The position numbers and the translations under genes are program-made. A stretch of DNA of 51,062 nt from an uncultured Acidobacteriota bacterium (GTDB lineage: Bacteria > Acidobacteriota > UBA6911 > CAINFC01): NCBI GenBank assembly GCA_903847975.1, contig CAINFC010000288.1, positions 1 through 51,062 on the forward strand, written 5' to 3'. Shown here piece by piece: positions 18,074 through 27,156 of this stretch (the stretch's first letter is position 1; the number at the start of each line of letters is the position of its first letter). The notes beneath the pieces are model-generated. The model was given only the letters and a program-made list of their open reading frames with translations, did no database searches and was not told where the DNA came from.

Positions 18074-19062
18074 GTTCGGACATCCGGCCGGATATATCCG
18101 TCGTTATCGTCAGCTTCAACACCGGCCCGCTCACCCGGGAGTGCCTGCAAACCCTGGAAGCCAATGCCGGAGGGGTCCGCTACGAGGCAATTGTGGTGGA
18201 CAACGTTTCCTGCGACGGCTCGCCGGACATGATCGAGAGGGAATTCCCGGAGGCCAAACTGATCCGCAGCAGCGTGAACCTGGGCTTTGCCGCCGCCAAT
18301 AATCGCGCCTTCCCCCTGGCGCGAGGGCGATACATCGTGCTGCTCAATTCGGATGCCTTCGTGCAGCCCGGGGCGCTGCCGGCCGCCGTGGAGAAAATGG
18401 ACCGGAACCCGCACGTGGGCCTCGCCGGCGCTCGCCTGGTGGGACGCGACGGCTCCTGGCAGCCTTCGGCCCGCATGTTCCCCTCTCTGCTCAACGATTT
18501 TCTGACCCTTTCCGGACTGGCAGCCGCACGCCCCCGGTCCCGGTTCTTCGGCCGGCTGGACCGCACCTGGGCCCCTGCGGACCAGGCCGCCGAAGTGGAC
18601 TGGGTCCCCGGGGCCTTTTCCATTCTCCGGCGTGAGGTGCTGGAAAAAGTAGGACCCTTCGACGAGAGGTTCTTCCTCTACTACGAAGAGGTCGAGCTTT
18701 GCCGCCGAATCAAGGCTGCCGGTTATTCCGTCCTGTACTGGCCGGAAATCGTCGTGGTGCACCTCGGCGGCGAATCTTCCAAGACCGTGAAGCGGCTCAC
18801 CATGTCCTCTTCCGGAGCCCAGCTGACTCTCTGGCGGATGAGGAGCGCTCTGCTGTATTACCGCAAGCACCACGGCGCCGGCGTCTGGCCGGTGGCCCGC
18901 ATGGAGTGGGCCTGGCACAAGCTGCGGGCCTGGAAGAACCGCGGCAGCGCGGATCCCGCGCGGGCCGCCAAGGCGGAGGAGTCCGCCACCCTGTCGGCGC
19001 TCATGGAGCGCGCCTGGTCGGAAACCCGCGGGGGCCGGATCGCCCCGCCGACGCCCTGGTAA
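18070..19062 (+). CDS. Family 2 glycosyltransferase, rhamnosyltransferase-like
   Basis: GT-A enzyme of 330 aa. SVVIVSFNTGPL, VDNVSCDGS, NLGFAAANNRA and LLNSDAFV follow the pattern of WbbL-type rhamnosyltransferases. WVPGAFSILRREV and the acidic YYEEVELCRRI complete the active site. The start at 18070 is chosen because of the 4-bp overlap with the previous stop and because the nucleotide-binding strand begins directly after it. The open frame upstream of this ATG reads through the previous gene out of frame. Donor sugar inferred only from resemblance. Confidence 0.87.
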   Translation: MSSDIRPDISVVIVSFNTGPLTRECLQTLEANAGGVRYEAIVVDNVSCDGSPDMIEREFPEAKLIRSSVNLGFAAANNRAFPLARGRYIVLLNSDAFVQPGALPAAVEKMDRNPHVGLAGARLVGRDGSWQPSARMFPSLLNDFLTLSGLAAARPRSRFFGRLDRTWAPADQAAEVDWVPGAFSILRREVLEKVGPFDERFFLYYEEVELCRRIKAAGYSVLYWPEIVVVHLGGESSKTVKRLTMSSSGAQLTLWRMRSALLYYRKHHGAGVWPVARMEWAWHKLRAWKNRGSADPARAAKAEESATLSALMERAWSETRGGRIAPPTPW

Positions 19063-19079
19063 GGGTGAAGGGAGGGAGC

Positions 19080-19625
19080 ATGTTCGAAAACCTGCGCGAT
19101 CATTGGATCACACACGAAAGGGATCCGCGGCGCCAGGGTCTTTGGGTGCTGGTGGTCTATCGCTACGGGCGCTGGCGCTACCGGATACGGCCCAAATTTC
19201 TCCGGCTGCCCTTCTCTTTCGTTTACCACGTCCTCAAGCTGGCCTCGCAGATCCTGACCGGCATTGACCTGCCTTGCGAGGTGACCATCGGCAAAGGATT
19301 TCGGATTGAACATTTCGGGGATATCATCATCAGCGGAGACACGGTTTTCGGAGACGACGTTACCATACGCAACGGCGTGACCGTGGGCCTGCGGCGCACC
19401 GGGGTTCGCGGAGCACCGGTCATCGGCAACCGCGTGGACATCGGGGCCGGCGCAAAAGTCCTGGGAAATATCCGCATCGGAGACGACGTGGCCATCGGCG
19501 CCAATGCCGTGGTGCTCACCGACGTTCCGCCCATGTCCATCGCCGTCGGCGTTCCCGCCCAGATCCGCCCGCGCAAGGTCATCCAGGAGGACGGGGCACA
19601 GGCGGAAAGCCGCCGCGATTCCTGA
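19080..19625 (+). CDS. Serine acetyltransferase-like hexapeptide acyltransferase
   Basis: Left-handed beta-helix acyltransferase of 181 aa. After a helical N-terminal region, hexapeptide repeats run from IGKGFRIEHFGDIIIS to IGDDVAIGANAVVLTDVP, followed by the CysE-like tail VGVPAQIRPRK. His in IEHFGD occupies the place of a catalytic histidine of serine O-acetyltransferases. In this setting it more likely acetylates a sugar of the repeat unit (or a bound amino acid) than makes cysteine precursors. GGGAGG precedes ATG 19080. Confidence 0.8.
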   Translation: MFENLRDHWITHERDPRRQGLWVLVVYRYGRWRYRIRPKFLRLPFSFVYHVLKLASQILTGIDLPCEVTIGKGFRIEHFGDIIISGDTVFGDDVTIRNGVTVGLRRTGVRGAPVIGNRVDIGAGAKVLGNIRIGDDVAIGANAVVLTDVPPMSIAVGVPAQIRPRKVIQEDGAQAESRRDS

Positions 19626-19680
19626 GGGCCGGCCCTGACGGATGGTCCGATCGAAAGACACCATCTCCTGGCGGCCGGTC

Positions 19681-19780
19681 CTTTCGCTTTTCTTCCCGGC
19701 CTTCTTTATCTTCCTGTGAGCCCAATCTTTTCACAGGAAGATCGGAAGACCTGGAAGGAACTCAGGGAAGGGGAAAAGCG
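19681..19780. repeat. Dispersed palindromic repeat, copy B
   Basis: The central stem CTTCCTGTGA (19710-19719) pairs with TCACAGGAAG (19731-19740). Weaker pairing extends to CGCTTTTC (19685-19692) and GAAAAGCG (19773-19780). The left end shares 19 identical bases (19681-19699) with the reverse complement of 48080-48098. A short palindrome AGGGCCGGCCCT (19625-19636) and a GATGGT/ACCATC stem (19641-19665) precede it. The 337-bp gap 19626-19962 otherwise holds only the leader of the next operon segment. Confidence 0.7.
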
Positions 19781-19843
19781 GCACAAAGTTGCGACAGGTT
19801 CTGCCCTTTGCAGGATCTTCCCGTCTTGCTTTGGAAAATAGGT

Positions 19844-19849
19844 TATAAT
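19844..19849 (+). promoter_or_regulatory. Possible -10 box (TATAAT) upstream of the export genes
   Basis: A perfect TATAAT at 19844-19849 lies in an AT-richer stretch 114 bp before the wza-like start. No well-spaced -35 hexamer is visible (nearest TTGCTT leaves only 12 bp), so an activator-dependent or alternative promoter is possible. Weak evidence. Confidence 0.3.
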
Positions 19850-19903
19850 TACCACGTACCAATCAACCCATTTTCGTTTTAACAAGGCGTTTTTGGGGGC
19901 CAA

Positions 19904-19966
19904 ATGTTCAGGTTTTCGTTGATGGCTGTTCGCAACAGGCTCACAACAGGAGATCCAAGCAGGTGA
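19904..19966 (+). CDS. Possible 20-aa leader peptide coupled to the wza-like gene
   Basis: ATG 19904 follows GGGGG at a spacing of 5 bp and opens a 20-codon frame (MFRFSLMAVRNRLTTGDPSR) whose TGA overlaps the GTG start of the next gene (GTGA at 19963-19966). Such an arrangement allows translational coupling. No other support; it may be chance. Confidence 0.25.
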   Translation: MFRFSLMAVRNRLTTGDPSR

Positions 19967-20997
19967 CCGTTTCCCGCGGGAGAAAATTTCTCTTCCTGAT
20001 CCTCGGGAATACCCGAGCTGTTTCTGCCCTGGTCTGCCTTTTACTGCTGTGCGGCAGCAGCGCCGCCCAGGCGCCGGCATCCGCCGCGGCTCACTCCGGA
20101 GCGCCAAGGGAACAGAGAATTACTCCGGCGGAGATCCTGGCGGAATTCGAGGCGCCGGAAGACGAACCTTACCGCCTGGGAGAAGGCGACGAAATCACCG
20201 TCGAAATATGGGGACACCCGGAGCTGTCGGCCCGGCACGTAATCGGACCGGACGGAATCATCAGCCAGTCCGTGGCCGGAAGTCTGCGCCTGGCCGGCCT
20301 GACCCGCGACGAGGCGGTCGCCGAAATTACCCAGGCCCTGAATCGCTATTACAAATTCCTTTCGGTCACCCTGCGGGTGGACAAGTACACTTCCAACCGC
20401 ATTCTCATCCTGGGCCGGGTCGCCAAACCGGGCGCGCTGCAATTCGACGTCCCCCCCACGCTGCTGCAGGTGATTACCGAAGCCGGCAGCCTGCCGATCG
20501 GAGGGATAGGAGCCGATAAGGCAGCACTGACCCGCTGTGCGGTCTTTCGCGGCCGCGACCGGGTGGTCTGGATCGATCTCCGCAAGCTTCTGAAGGATGC
20601 CAACCCGGCCATGAATCTGCGTCTCCGGCGCAATGACATCGTGTACCTCCCCGACGCCGATGACCAGCTGGTCTACGTACTGGGCGAGGTGCAGCGGCCG
20701 GGAGCCATGCGGCTGACGCCGGAGATGGTCCTGCTGGATGCCCTTGCGGAAGCCGGAGGGCTGACCCTGAATGCCTCCGCGGACAAAATCCAGCTCATCC
20801 GGCCCAGCAAAGGGAGCAGCGAAATTCTGTCGCTCAACCAGATCCTTTCTCCCAACACCAAGTCCAATTTTTCCCTGGAAGAGGGGGATATCATCTACGC
20901 TCCGCGTCGAACCCTGGCCCGGTTCGGCTATGTCCTGGAAAAGGTAAACCCGATCACCACCTACCTGCTCCTCGGGGCAGCGCTCCGGCCGAAGTGA
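19963..20997 (+). CDS. wza: Polysaccharide export protein (Wza family)
   Basis: Outer-membrane polysaccharide export protein of 344 aa. A signal peptide runs to about residue 35 (VCLLLLCGSSAAQA); the cysteine lacks a good lipobox, so it may not be acylated. A Poly_export domain begins YRLGEGDEITVEIWGHPEL, followed by two SLBB-type beta-grasp domains (ILGRVAKPGALQF and VLGEVQRPGAMRL). A C-terminal helix (PITTYLLLGAAL) could form the outer-membrane pore as in Wza. The GTG start has AGGAG about 10 bp upstream. It pairs with the next gene, the inner-membrane co-polymerase. Confidence 0.9.
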   Translation: MTVSRGRKFLFLILGNTRAVSALVCLLLLCGSSAAQAPASAAAHSGAPREQRITPAEILAEFEAPEDEPYRLGEGDEITVEIWGHPELSARHVIGPDGIISQSVAGSLRLAGLTRDEAVAEITQALNRYYKFLSVTLRVDKYTSNRILILGRVAKPGALQFDVPPTLLQVITEAGSLPIGGIGADKAALTRCAVFRGRDRVVWIDLRKLLKDANPAMNLRLRRNDIVYLPDADDQLVYVLGEVQRPGAMRLTPEMVLLDALAEAGGLTLNASADKIQLIRPSKGSSEILSLNQILSPNTKSNFSLEEGDIIYAPRRTLARFGYVLEKVNPITTYLLLGAALRPK

Positions 20998-21004
20998 GGC
21001 GACG

Positions 21005-23221
21005 GTGCCGGAAAGAGAGCCCTTGACATTCCGGGAAAGCCCGGAGCCGGCAAAACCGGAAGGGGACTTCCGCAGCGCCCCCGCCGTCCTGCCGCCCTCC
21101 CGGATCCAGATGAACCGCGGCGCCGGAACCTCCGCGGAGGAACCGAAGCGCGTCTATCCCGGCCGGGGCATCAACCCGGTGCGCAGCCTGTGGAATCACA
21201 AATTCATGGCGGCATGCATCATGATTCTGATTGCCGCTGCAGGTGCGCCGGTCGCCTGGATCAAGGGAGCTCCGAAATACCGGTCGGAGTGCGTCGTCTT
21301 TGTCTCCCCCCGCTTCACCCGGAACCTCGAGCAGGACCCGGAGCTCGATTTCCAGTCCAACTCCCAGTATCGGGAATACGTCCAGCAGCAGGTGAAAACC
21401 ATCAACCGGTACGACATTATTCTCCAGTCCCTGGATCGGCTGGGACCGAACCGGTCCTACTGGCAGCATGAAGACGAAAGCCCGCGGCGCGCCGCCGAAC
21501 GACTGCAGGCCTCCCTCGACATCAGTCCGATTCGCGACACCTACCAGATCGTGGTCGGGTTGGAAGACGAGCACCCCGACGGCCTGGCGGAAACCATCAC
21601 CGCCGTGGTGGAAACCTTCCTGGAAACATCCAAGAAGGAGGAGTTTTATGCCAGCGACCGCCGGCTGGAGGACCTGCGGAAAGAGCGCGAAAAAATTGTC
21701 AAGGAGATCAGCAACAAAGTCGAGTCCCGGACACAGATTGCCCAGGACCTGGGGGTCACCACCTTCTCGGAGGCTCTGCCCAATCCCTACGATCGCCTGC
21801 TGGAAGGAAGCCGGGAGGCGCTGGCCCAGGCTCGCCGCCTGAGAATCGAGGCGGAGGCGCAGCTGTCGGTGATCGATCCGGGCACCGCCCCCGGCACCGG
21901 AGATACCGCCCGTGGAATGGTACGCGCCCAGGTGGCAACCGACCCCACCCTGAGCAGCTACGTGGCCAACCTCAATCTGCGGCGCAGCGAGCTGCAATCC
22001 AAAATCGCCGGTCTGACCCCGGAACATCCCGGCCGGAAGGCCGCCGAGGAAGAGCTGAAATCGATCGACAACGAGTTTCTCCAGCAGACTTCCAGCCTGA
22101 CGCAGTTCTACGTCAAAACCCTCCTTTCCCAAAGGCAGGCGGAGGCCAGCAAGGCCCATCACGTGGAGCGGCAGCTGCAACTGGAAATGGAAACGCAGGC
22201 GACCCAGACGCAATGGTATGCCGCCCGATTCCACGAAGCCTTAAACCTGGGCTGGGAGATCGAGAGAGCGAGGCGCCGTCTTGATTCCGTCGAAAACCGG
22301 ATCGACTACCTGATTCTGGAGTCGCAGGCGCCCGGCTTCGTGCGCATGTTTTCCAAGGCCCGACCGCCGGAAATACCGTTTCAGGGAGGTCGTCGCAAAC
22401 TGCTGGCTCTCTGCCTGGTTGCCGCTTTCATGATCGGTTTGCTGGCCCCGACGGCCGTTGACTTCCTCGACCCCCGGATCCACGGCCCCGGGGAAGCGGA
22501 ATCGGCGCTGGGATTCCCGCCGGTGGTCTGGCTCCCGGAAAAGAGCCCGACCCGCCGCAGGGTTTACGAGGACCACCTGATCCGCCTGGCCGGCTGTATG
22601 ATACGGGACGCGCAAACGCAAGGGACGCGGATTTTCTGCCTTACTTCGGTGCATCCCGGAGACGGCACCACCACCCTGACCCTGGAGCTGGCTCAAAAGC
22701 TCACCGAGCTGGGTTTCCCCTCCCTGGCGGTGGAGGCCAACGCCCTGCATCCCGATGAGCGCTACCGGGAAGACGGCCATGGCCATCCCGGACTGAAGGA
22801 CGTGCTGGCCAGTTCCGCCCTGGCTCCAAATGCCATCGTTCCCGCCTCGGGTTCCCTTCCGGACCGGATTTCCCTGGGGGAGAATATCGAAGACGCCCAC
22901 CTGGGAGAATTCCGCCGGATCCGCGATGTGCTGCAGTACCTGGCGACCGCCTATCGTTTCGTAATCCTTGATGCCCCGCCCATCCTGGCCTCCGCCGATG
23001 CCGAATTTCTGGCCGGGGTGGTCCCCGGAACCCTTTTGGTCCTGCGTGCCCACATACTGGAAAGACAGGATCTGCAACGGGCAGCCCGGCAGCTGGAGCT
23101 GGCCAACCCCGGGGTAGCCGGAGCGGTTCTCAACCGGCTGCAGTCCGCGGAGTTTCTTTCTGCGGCGGCTCCCGGAGGGAAAAAAACCTCCACGCTGCTT
23201 TCCCCCTGGCTGTGGCCCTGA
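21005..23221 (+). CDS. Wzc-like polysaccharide co-polymerase with degenerate BY-kinase domain
   Basis: Inner-membrane protein of 738 aa. A Wzz domain has its first membrane helix near residues 66-83 and the second near 463-485, with a long periplasmic coiled-coil region between them. The C-terminal domain has the fold markers of bacterial tyrosine kinases, but the Walker A motif reads PGDGTTT (551-557), with Thr555 where the catalytic lysine belongs. Walker A' reads AVEANALHP instead of the usual acidic LIDAD form. Walker B ILDAPP keeps Asp656. There is no C-terminal tyrosine cluster; the protein ends LSPWLWP. Chain-length control and contact with the Wza-like protein are likely; autophosphorylation is not. 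It starts at GTG, 7 bp after the wza-like stop. Confidence 0.85.
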   Translation: MPEREPLTFRESPEPAKPEGDFRSAPAVLPPSRIQMNRGAGTSAEEPKRVYPGRGINPVRSLWNHKFMAACIMILIAAAGAPVAWIKGAPKYRSECVVFVSPRFTRNLEQDPELDFQSNSQYREYVQQQVKTINRYDIILQSLDRLGPNRSYWQHEDESPRRAAERLQASLDISPIRDTYQIVVGLEDEHPDGLAETITAVVETFLETSKKEEFYASDRRLEDLRKEREKIVKEISNKVESRTQIAQDLGVTTFSEALPNPYDRLLEGSREALAQARRLRIEAEAQLSVIDPGTAPGTGDTARGMVRAQVATDPTLSSYVANLNLRRSELQSKIAGLTPEHPGRKAAEEELKSIDNEFLQQTSSLTQFYVKTLLSQRQAEASKAHHVERQLQLEMETQATQTQWYAARFHEALNLGWEIERARRRLDSVENRIDYLILESQAPGFVRMFSKARPPEIPFQGGRRKLLALCLVAAFMIGLLAPTAVDFLDPRIHGPGEAESALGFPPVVWLPEKSPTRRRVYEDHLIRLAGCMIRDAQTQGTRIFCLTSVHPGDGTTTLTLELAQKLTELGFPSLAVEANALHPDERYREDGHGHPGLKDVLASSALAPNAIVPASGSLPDRISLGENIEDAHLGEFRRIRDVLQYLATAYRFVILDAPPILASADAEFLAGVVPGTLLVLRAHILERQDLQRAARQLELANPGVAGAVLNRLQSAEFLSAAAPGGKKTSTLLSPWLWP

Positions 23222-23235
23222 GAAAAACCGCCGGC

Positions 23236-24294
23236 ATGCGCATTCCCCTGATCTACGCCCTTCACAGCGGCAACCTCTACGGAACGGAGAGAATGGCTCT
23301 CTGGACCGCAGCCGGGCTGACCGATCGGTTCGATCCGGTGATCATGGCCCCGAAAGGACCGGCCCTGGAGGAAGCAGCCCGCATGGGCTTTAGCGCCGTG
23401 CCGTTCGGCAGCCCGGGAGAATTCGCTCTTGCCGTTCGTCCCTTCTTCGCCCGGAGCCGCCGCCTGGTGTTTCTGGCCACCGGAGTGGTGCACTCGCTGG
23501 CCGCTGTTGCCTGGAACTGGCTCTACCGCCGGCCCATGGTGCACCTGCACGTGGTTCACGGCGGCACGGACGAGCGCCTGAGCTACGGGCGCAAGCGTCG
23601 GCTGCACCACAGCCGGGTAACCTTCGTGGCGGTATCCGCCTTTGTCAAAGAGCGGCTGATTGCCAACGGTGTGGCGCCCCACAGGGTCGAGGTCATTGAA
23701 AATTTCCTGCCGGAATCCCGGGTGCAGAGCGCGGTGCGGCGCGCGGCCTTCACCGCGGACGGGATCAGCCGGATCGTGGTGGTTTCCCGGGTCGACCCGA
23801 TCAAGCGCATCGATCTGCTGCTGGATGCCCTGGACCGGACGCCGGAACTCAGCTGCCTGCCGATCCGGGTGCTCGGCACCGGCTGGGAGCTGGAGAAGCT
23901 TCGGGAGCGCGCCGCAAAAAACAATCCCAACGTTGTTTTTGCGGGATTTCAATCGGCGGTGGACGAAGAGCTGGCCTCCGCCGACCTCCTTCTGCATCTC
24001 TGCCCTTCCGAGCCGTTCGGCCTGGCCGTCCTGGAGGCAATGGCCGCCGGAATTCCGGTGCTGGTCGCCGATTCCGGCGGGGCGGGCTCCCTGGTCGAGA
24101 ACAACGTCACCGGATTCCATTTTCGCGCCAACGATGCCGACGCCCTGTCCGCCCGGCTGAAAGAGCTGCTGGCCCTGCCCGCCGTGCGGCTGAACGGTGT
24201 GGTTCAGGCGGCCGCGGGTACCTTGCAGGACCGCTTTTCCGCCTCGGCCCGCATTGCAGATTACCGCCGCTTGCTGGAAGGAAAGAGGCTATGA
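23236..24294 (+). CDS. Group 4 glycosyltransferase
   Basis: GT-B enzyme of 352 aa. The N-terminus IYALHSGNLYGTERMAL has the glycine-rich acceptor loop. The C-terminal domain shows VVSRVDPIKRIDLLLDA, VLGTGWELEKL and the E-x7-E motif in SEPFGLAVLEAMAAG. ATG 23236 is favoured; a GTG at 23212 would overlap the upstream gene by 10 bp and add eight residues. It overlaps the next gene by ATGA. Sugar specificity unknown. Confidence 0.87.
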   Translation: MRIPLIYALHSGNLYGTERMALWTAAGLTDRFDPVIMAPKGPALEEAARMGFSAVPFGSPGEFALAVRPFFARSRRLVFLATGVVHSLAAVAWNWLYRRPMVHLHVVHGGTDERLSYGRKRRLHHSRVTFVAVSAFVKERLIANGVAPHRVEVIENFLPESRVQSAVRRAAFTADGISRIVVVSRVDPIKRIDLLLDALDRTPELSCLPIRVLGTGWELEKLRERAAKNNPNVVFAGFQSAVDEELASADLLLHLCPSEPFGLAVLEAMAAGIPVLVADSGGAGSLVENNVTGFHFRANDADALSARLKELLALPAVRLNGVVQAAAGTLQDRFSASARIADYRRLLEGKRL

Positions 24295-25304
24295 GCATTT
24301 CCGACATTCTTCTGTCGGTTGTGGTGATCGGCCGAAACGAGGGGCCGCGGCTGCGGCGCTGTCTGGAATCGGTCTGCGCCATGCGCCTGCCGGCCTCGGC
24401 CGGCAGGGAAATGATTTATGTCGATTCCGATTCCACCGACAACAGCGTGGAAATCGCTTCCACCCTGGGTGCCCGTGTCGTCCGGGTAAAGCCGGAAAGA
24501 CCCACCGCGGCGCTGGGACGGAACGCGGGCTGGCGCGTCGCTTCCGGAGAGTATGTGCTTTTCCTCGACGGCGATACCATTCTTCATCCCGATTTCGTAG
24601 CCTTCTCGCTGCCCCATTTTTCCGCGCCGCGGACCGCCGTCGTCTGGGGGCACCGGCGCGAGACCGACACCCGGGCTTCCGTTTACAACCGGGTCCTGGA
24701 CCTGGACTGGATTTACGCCCCGGGCATTTCCGAGTTCTGTGGAGGAGATGCCCTGATGCGCCGGTCGGTACTCGAGGAGGTCGGCGGCTATGACGAGGGG
24801 CTGATCGCCGGCGAAGAGCCGGAGATGTGCCGCCGCATGCGCGCCCGCGGCTACGAGATCCTGCACATAGACCACCCGATGACCGGCCACGACCTGGCGA
24901 TTCGGCGATGGTCTCAGTACTGGCGGCGGGCGGTGCGAACCGGCTATGCCTATGCCGCGGTTTCCTCCCGGTTTGCGGGAACCGATTCGCCCTTCTGGGA
25001 AGCGGACGCCCGGGGCAACCTGATCCGCGGCACCTTCTGGACGGCCCTTTTCGTCCTGAGTCTTCCGGCGGCCGTGCTGCTTGGCTCGGTTCTCCCCCCC
25101 CTGCTGTCTTGCCTTCTGTTTCTTCTGCTGGCGGCACGCTCCGCCGGCAAGGTGGCCTGGAAATCCCCGGACCGGATCACCCGGTTTCTGTACGGCATTC
25201 ATTCCCACCTGCAGCAGATACCGATGCTGGTGGGGCAGATCAAGTACCATCTCGACCGAAAAGCCCGGCGCAGCCGGAAGCTGATCGAGTACAAGCAGCC
25301 CTGA
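24291..25304 (+). CDS. Family 2 glycosyltransferase with C-terminal membrane helices
   Basis: GT-A enzyme of 337 aa. SVVVIGRNEGPRL, VDSDSTDNS, GRNAGWRVASGEY and FLDGDT define the nucleotide-sugar site. GGDALMRRSVLEEVGGYDE and EEPEMCRRMRARGY give the acceptor and acidic motifs. The C-terminal quarter has hydrophobic segments (ALFVLSLPAAVLLGSVLPPL) consistent with membrane attachment. It lies in the coupled glycosyltransferase run. Confidence 0.86.
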   Translation: MSISDILLSVVVIGRNEGPRLRRCLESVCAMRLPASAGREMIYVDSDSTDNSVEIASTLGARVVRVKPERPTAALGRNAGWRVASGEYVLFLDGDTILHPDFVAFSLPHFSAPRTAVVWGHRRETDTRASVYNRVLDLDWIYAPGISEFCGGDALMRRSVLEEVGGYDEGLIAGEEPEMCRRMRARGYEILHIDHPMTGHDLAIRRWSQYWRRAVRTGYAYAAVSSRFAGTDSPFWEADARGNLIRGTFWTALFVLSLPAAVLLGSVLPPLLSCLLFLLLAARSAGKVAWKSPDRITRFLYGIHSHLQQIPMLVGQIKYHLDRKARRSRKLIEYKQP

Positions 25305-25309
25305 GGACC

Positions 25310-25894
25310 ATGTTTAAAAGCCTGATGACGCGACTGCTTCAGCCCGCGGCGTCGCTGACCGGAAAAATCCTCGATCCGCTCGGCAGGGTCTGGGCCCACG
25401 CCCGCCTGGCATCCCGGCTCGCCTGGCCGCTCGATCCGTCGGTGGTCATTCTCGGCGTGCCGGAAGTGAGAGGCACCGGGCAGATCCGCCTGGGCAAAAA
25501 CCTTTACCTCTACCGCGAGCTCTACCTGGAAACCCAGGAGGACGGCAGCATCCGGATCGGCGACAACGTCGTCTTCTCGCGCGGGGTGCACGTGGTCGCC
25601 TTTTCCCGGATTTCCATTGGTGACGGGACCATGATCGGGGAATACAGCAGCATCCGCGACGCCAAACACCGCTTCGGCGGAGGACAAAGCATACGGGACT
25701 CGGGCCACGATGCCGAGCCCATCTCCATCGGGCGGAACGTATGGATCGGGCGCGGGGTCACGGTGCTGGCGGGCGTCACCATCGGAGACGACGCCGTCGT
25801 CGGCGCCAACGCGGTGGTCACCCGCGACGTACCCGCCGGGGCCACCGTGGCCGGCATCCCCGCCCGGCCGATCGTCCCCCGGAGCACCACATGA
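25310..25894 (+). CDS. Hexapeptide-repeat acyltransferase (WbbJ/WcaF-like)
   Basis: Left-handed beta-helix protein of 194 aa. Hexapeptide repeats run from IRLGKNLYLYRELYLE through IRIGDNVVFSRGVHVV, then ISIGRNVWIGRGVTVLAGVTIGDD and VVGANAVVTRDVPAG, ending with the typical AGIPARPI. His in RDAKHRFG or in SGHDAEPI may be catalytic. A sugar O-acetyltransferase role within the repeat unit is likely. ATG 25310 is used because the frame upstream belongs to the previous gene's strand-mate. It overlaps the next gene by ATGA. Confidence 0.82.
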   Translation: MFKSLMTRLLQPAASLTGKILDPLGRVWAHARLASRLAWPLDPSVVILGVPEVRGTGQIRLGKNLYLYRELYLETQEDGSIRIGDNVVFSRGVHVVAFSRISIGDGTMIGEYSSIRDAKHRFGGGQSIRDSGHDAEPISIGRNVWIGRGVTVLAGVTIGDDAVVGANAVVTRDVPAGATVAGIPARPIVPRSTT

Positions 25895-27156
25895 AAGACA
25901 CCCCGCGGCTGATCCTTTCCGCGTACCAATGCGGAATCGGGATGGGATCGGTCTCCGAGATCGGCTGGCAGTGGTACTCCCGCCTGGCCGGGCGGATCCC
26001 GCTGGTGCTGGCTACTCACATTCGCAACCGCCCGGCTCTTGCCGCCGCCGGCGCGCCCCTGCCCGGCACCGAAGTACTCTTTGCGGACACGGAATGGTTT
26101 GCCGGCCCCCTCTACCGCATGGCGGCCCGGCTGTTTGCCAACAGCGAACACGCATTGTTCCTGGTTTCCTCCCTGGACTTTTTTCTCTACGACCGGGTGG
26201 CTCGAAAGATGCTGAAGCGCCGCCTCGCCGAGGGCCAGCGCTGGAACCTGGTTCATGCCGTCACCCCCGTCTCCCCGGTAGCCGCCACCTCCCTGGCACG
26301 ACTGCGCCGGCCGGTCATCCTGGGGCCGCTGAACGGCGGCCTGCGCACGCCCACCACCTTTCCGGAACTGAAGCACCAGGACTCCGGCTGGGTGTATCCC
26401 ATCCGGAACCTGGGAAAAGTGGCCGATGCCCTGCTGGGTTCGACCCGCAACGCCCGGCTGATCCTGACGGCGACGCAGTCCACCCTCGAAGATTTTCCGC
26501 AGCGCTACCGCTCCCGCTGCCGGCCCATGCTGGAGAACGGCGTCGACCTGGCGCGCTTCCCGTTTCACCCCTGGCCGGCCCCGCCTTCCCCGACCGAGCC
26601 CCTGCAGCTCCTGTTTGTCGGCCGCCTGATCGCTTTCAAAGCACTTCCTTTTCTGCTGGAAGCGATGGCCCGGGTACGGAAAGAATTCCCGGTCCGGCTG
26701 ACCGTGGTCGGCGAGGGGCCGATGCGCCAGCCCTGGCAGAATGCAGCCCGGGAACGGGGCCTGGAAGAGATCGTTACCTTTACCGGCGCTCTTTCTCTCG
26801 ATCAGGTATCCCGGCACATGAGCCGGGCCCATCTCTTCTGCCTGCCCTCGGTGCGGGAGTCCGGCGGCGCGGTCCTGCTGGAGGCCATGGCGGCCGGCCG
26901 GCCGGTGATTGCCGTCGCGTACGGCGGACCCCGGGAAATCGTCGATGATGAAGTGGGATTGGCAATTCCGCCCCGGAATGCGGAGACCATCATTGCCGCG
27001 CTGGCCGAATCCTTCCGCGATGCGGTTCGCCACCCCGAAGCCTGGCGGCGGAAGGGTGAGTGCGGGCGGCAGCGGGCCGAGCAGAAATATGGATGGGACG
27101 CCAAAATAGAGGAAGCCATCCAGCTTTACCAACACATCCTGCACGGAGATCTATGA
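25891..27156 (+). CDS. Group 4 glycosyltransferase
   Basis: GT-B enzyme of 421 aa. The N-terminal acceptor loop is SAYQCGIGMGSVSEIGWQWY. The C-terminal donor domain has FVGRLIAFKALPFLLEAMA, VVGEGPMR and the E-x7-E pattern in RESGGAVLLEAMAAGRPVIA. It is coupled by ATGA to the preceding acyltransferase and by 4 bp to the following glycosyltransferase. Activity inferred from intact motifs; sugar unknown. Confidence 0.87.
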   Translation: MKDTPRLILSAYQCGIGMGSVSEIGWQWYSRLAGRIPLVLATHIRNRPALAAAGAPLPGTEVLFADTEWFAGPLYRMAARLFANSEHALFLVSSLDFFLYDRVARKMLKRRLAEGQRWNLVHAVTPVSPVAATSLARLRRPVILGPLNGGLRTPTTFPELKHQDSGWVYPIRNLGKVADALLGSTRNARLILTATQSTLEDFPQRYRSRCRPMLENGVDLARFPFHPWPAPPSPTEPLQLLFVGRLIAFKALPFLLEAMARVRKEFPVRLTVVGEGPMRQPWQNAARERGLEEIVTFTGALSLDQVSRHMSRAHLFCLPSVRESGGAVLLEAMAAGRPVIAVAYGGPREIVDDEVGLAIPPRNAETIIAALAESFRDAVRHPEAWRRKGECGRQRAEQKYGWDAKIEEAIQLYQHILHGDL

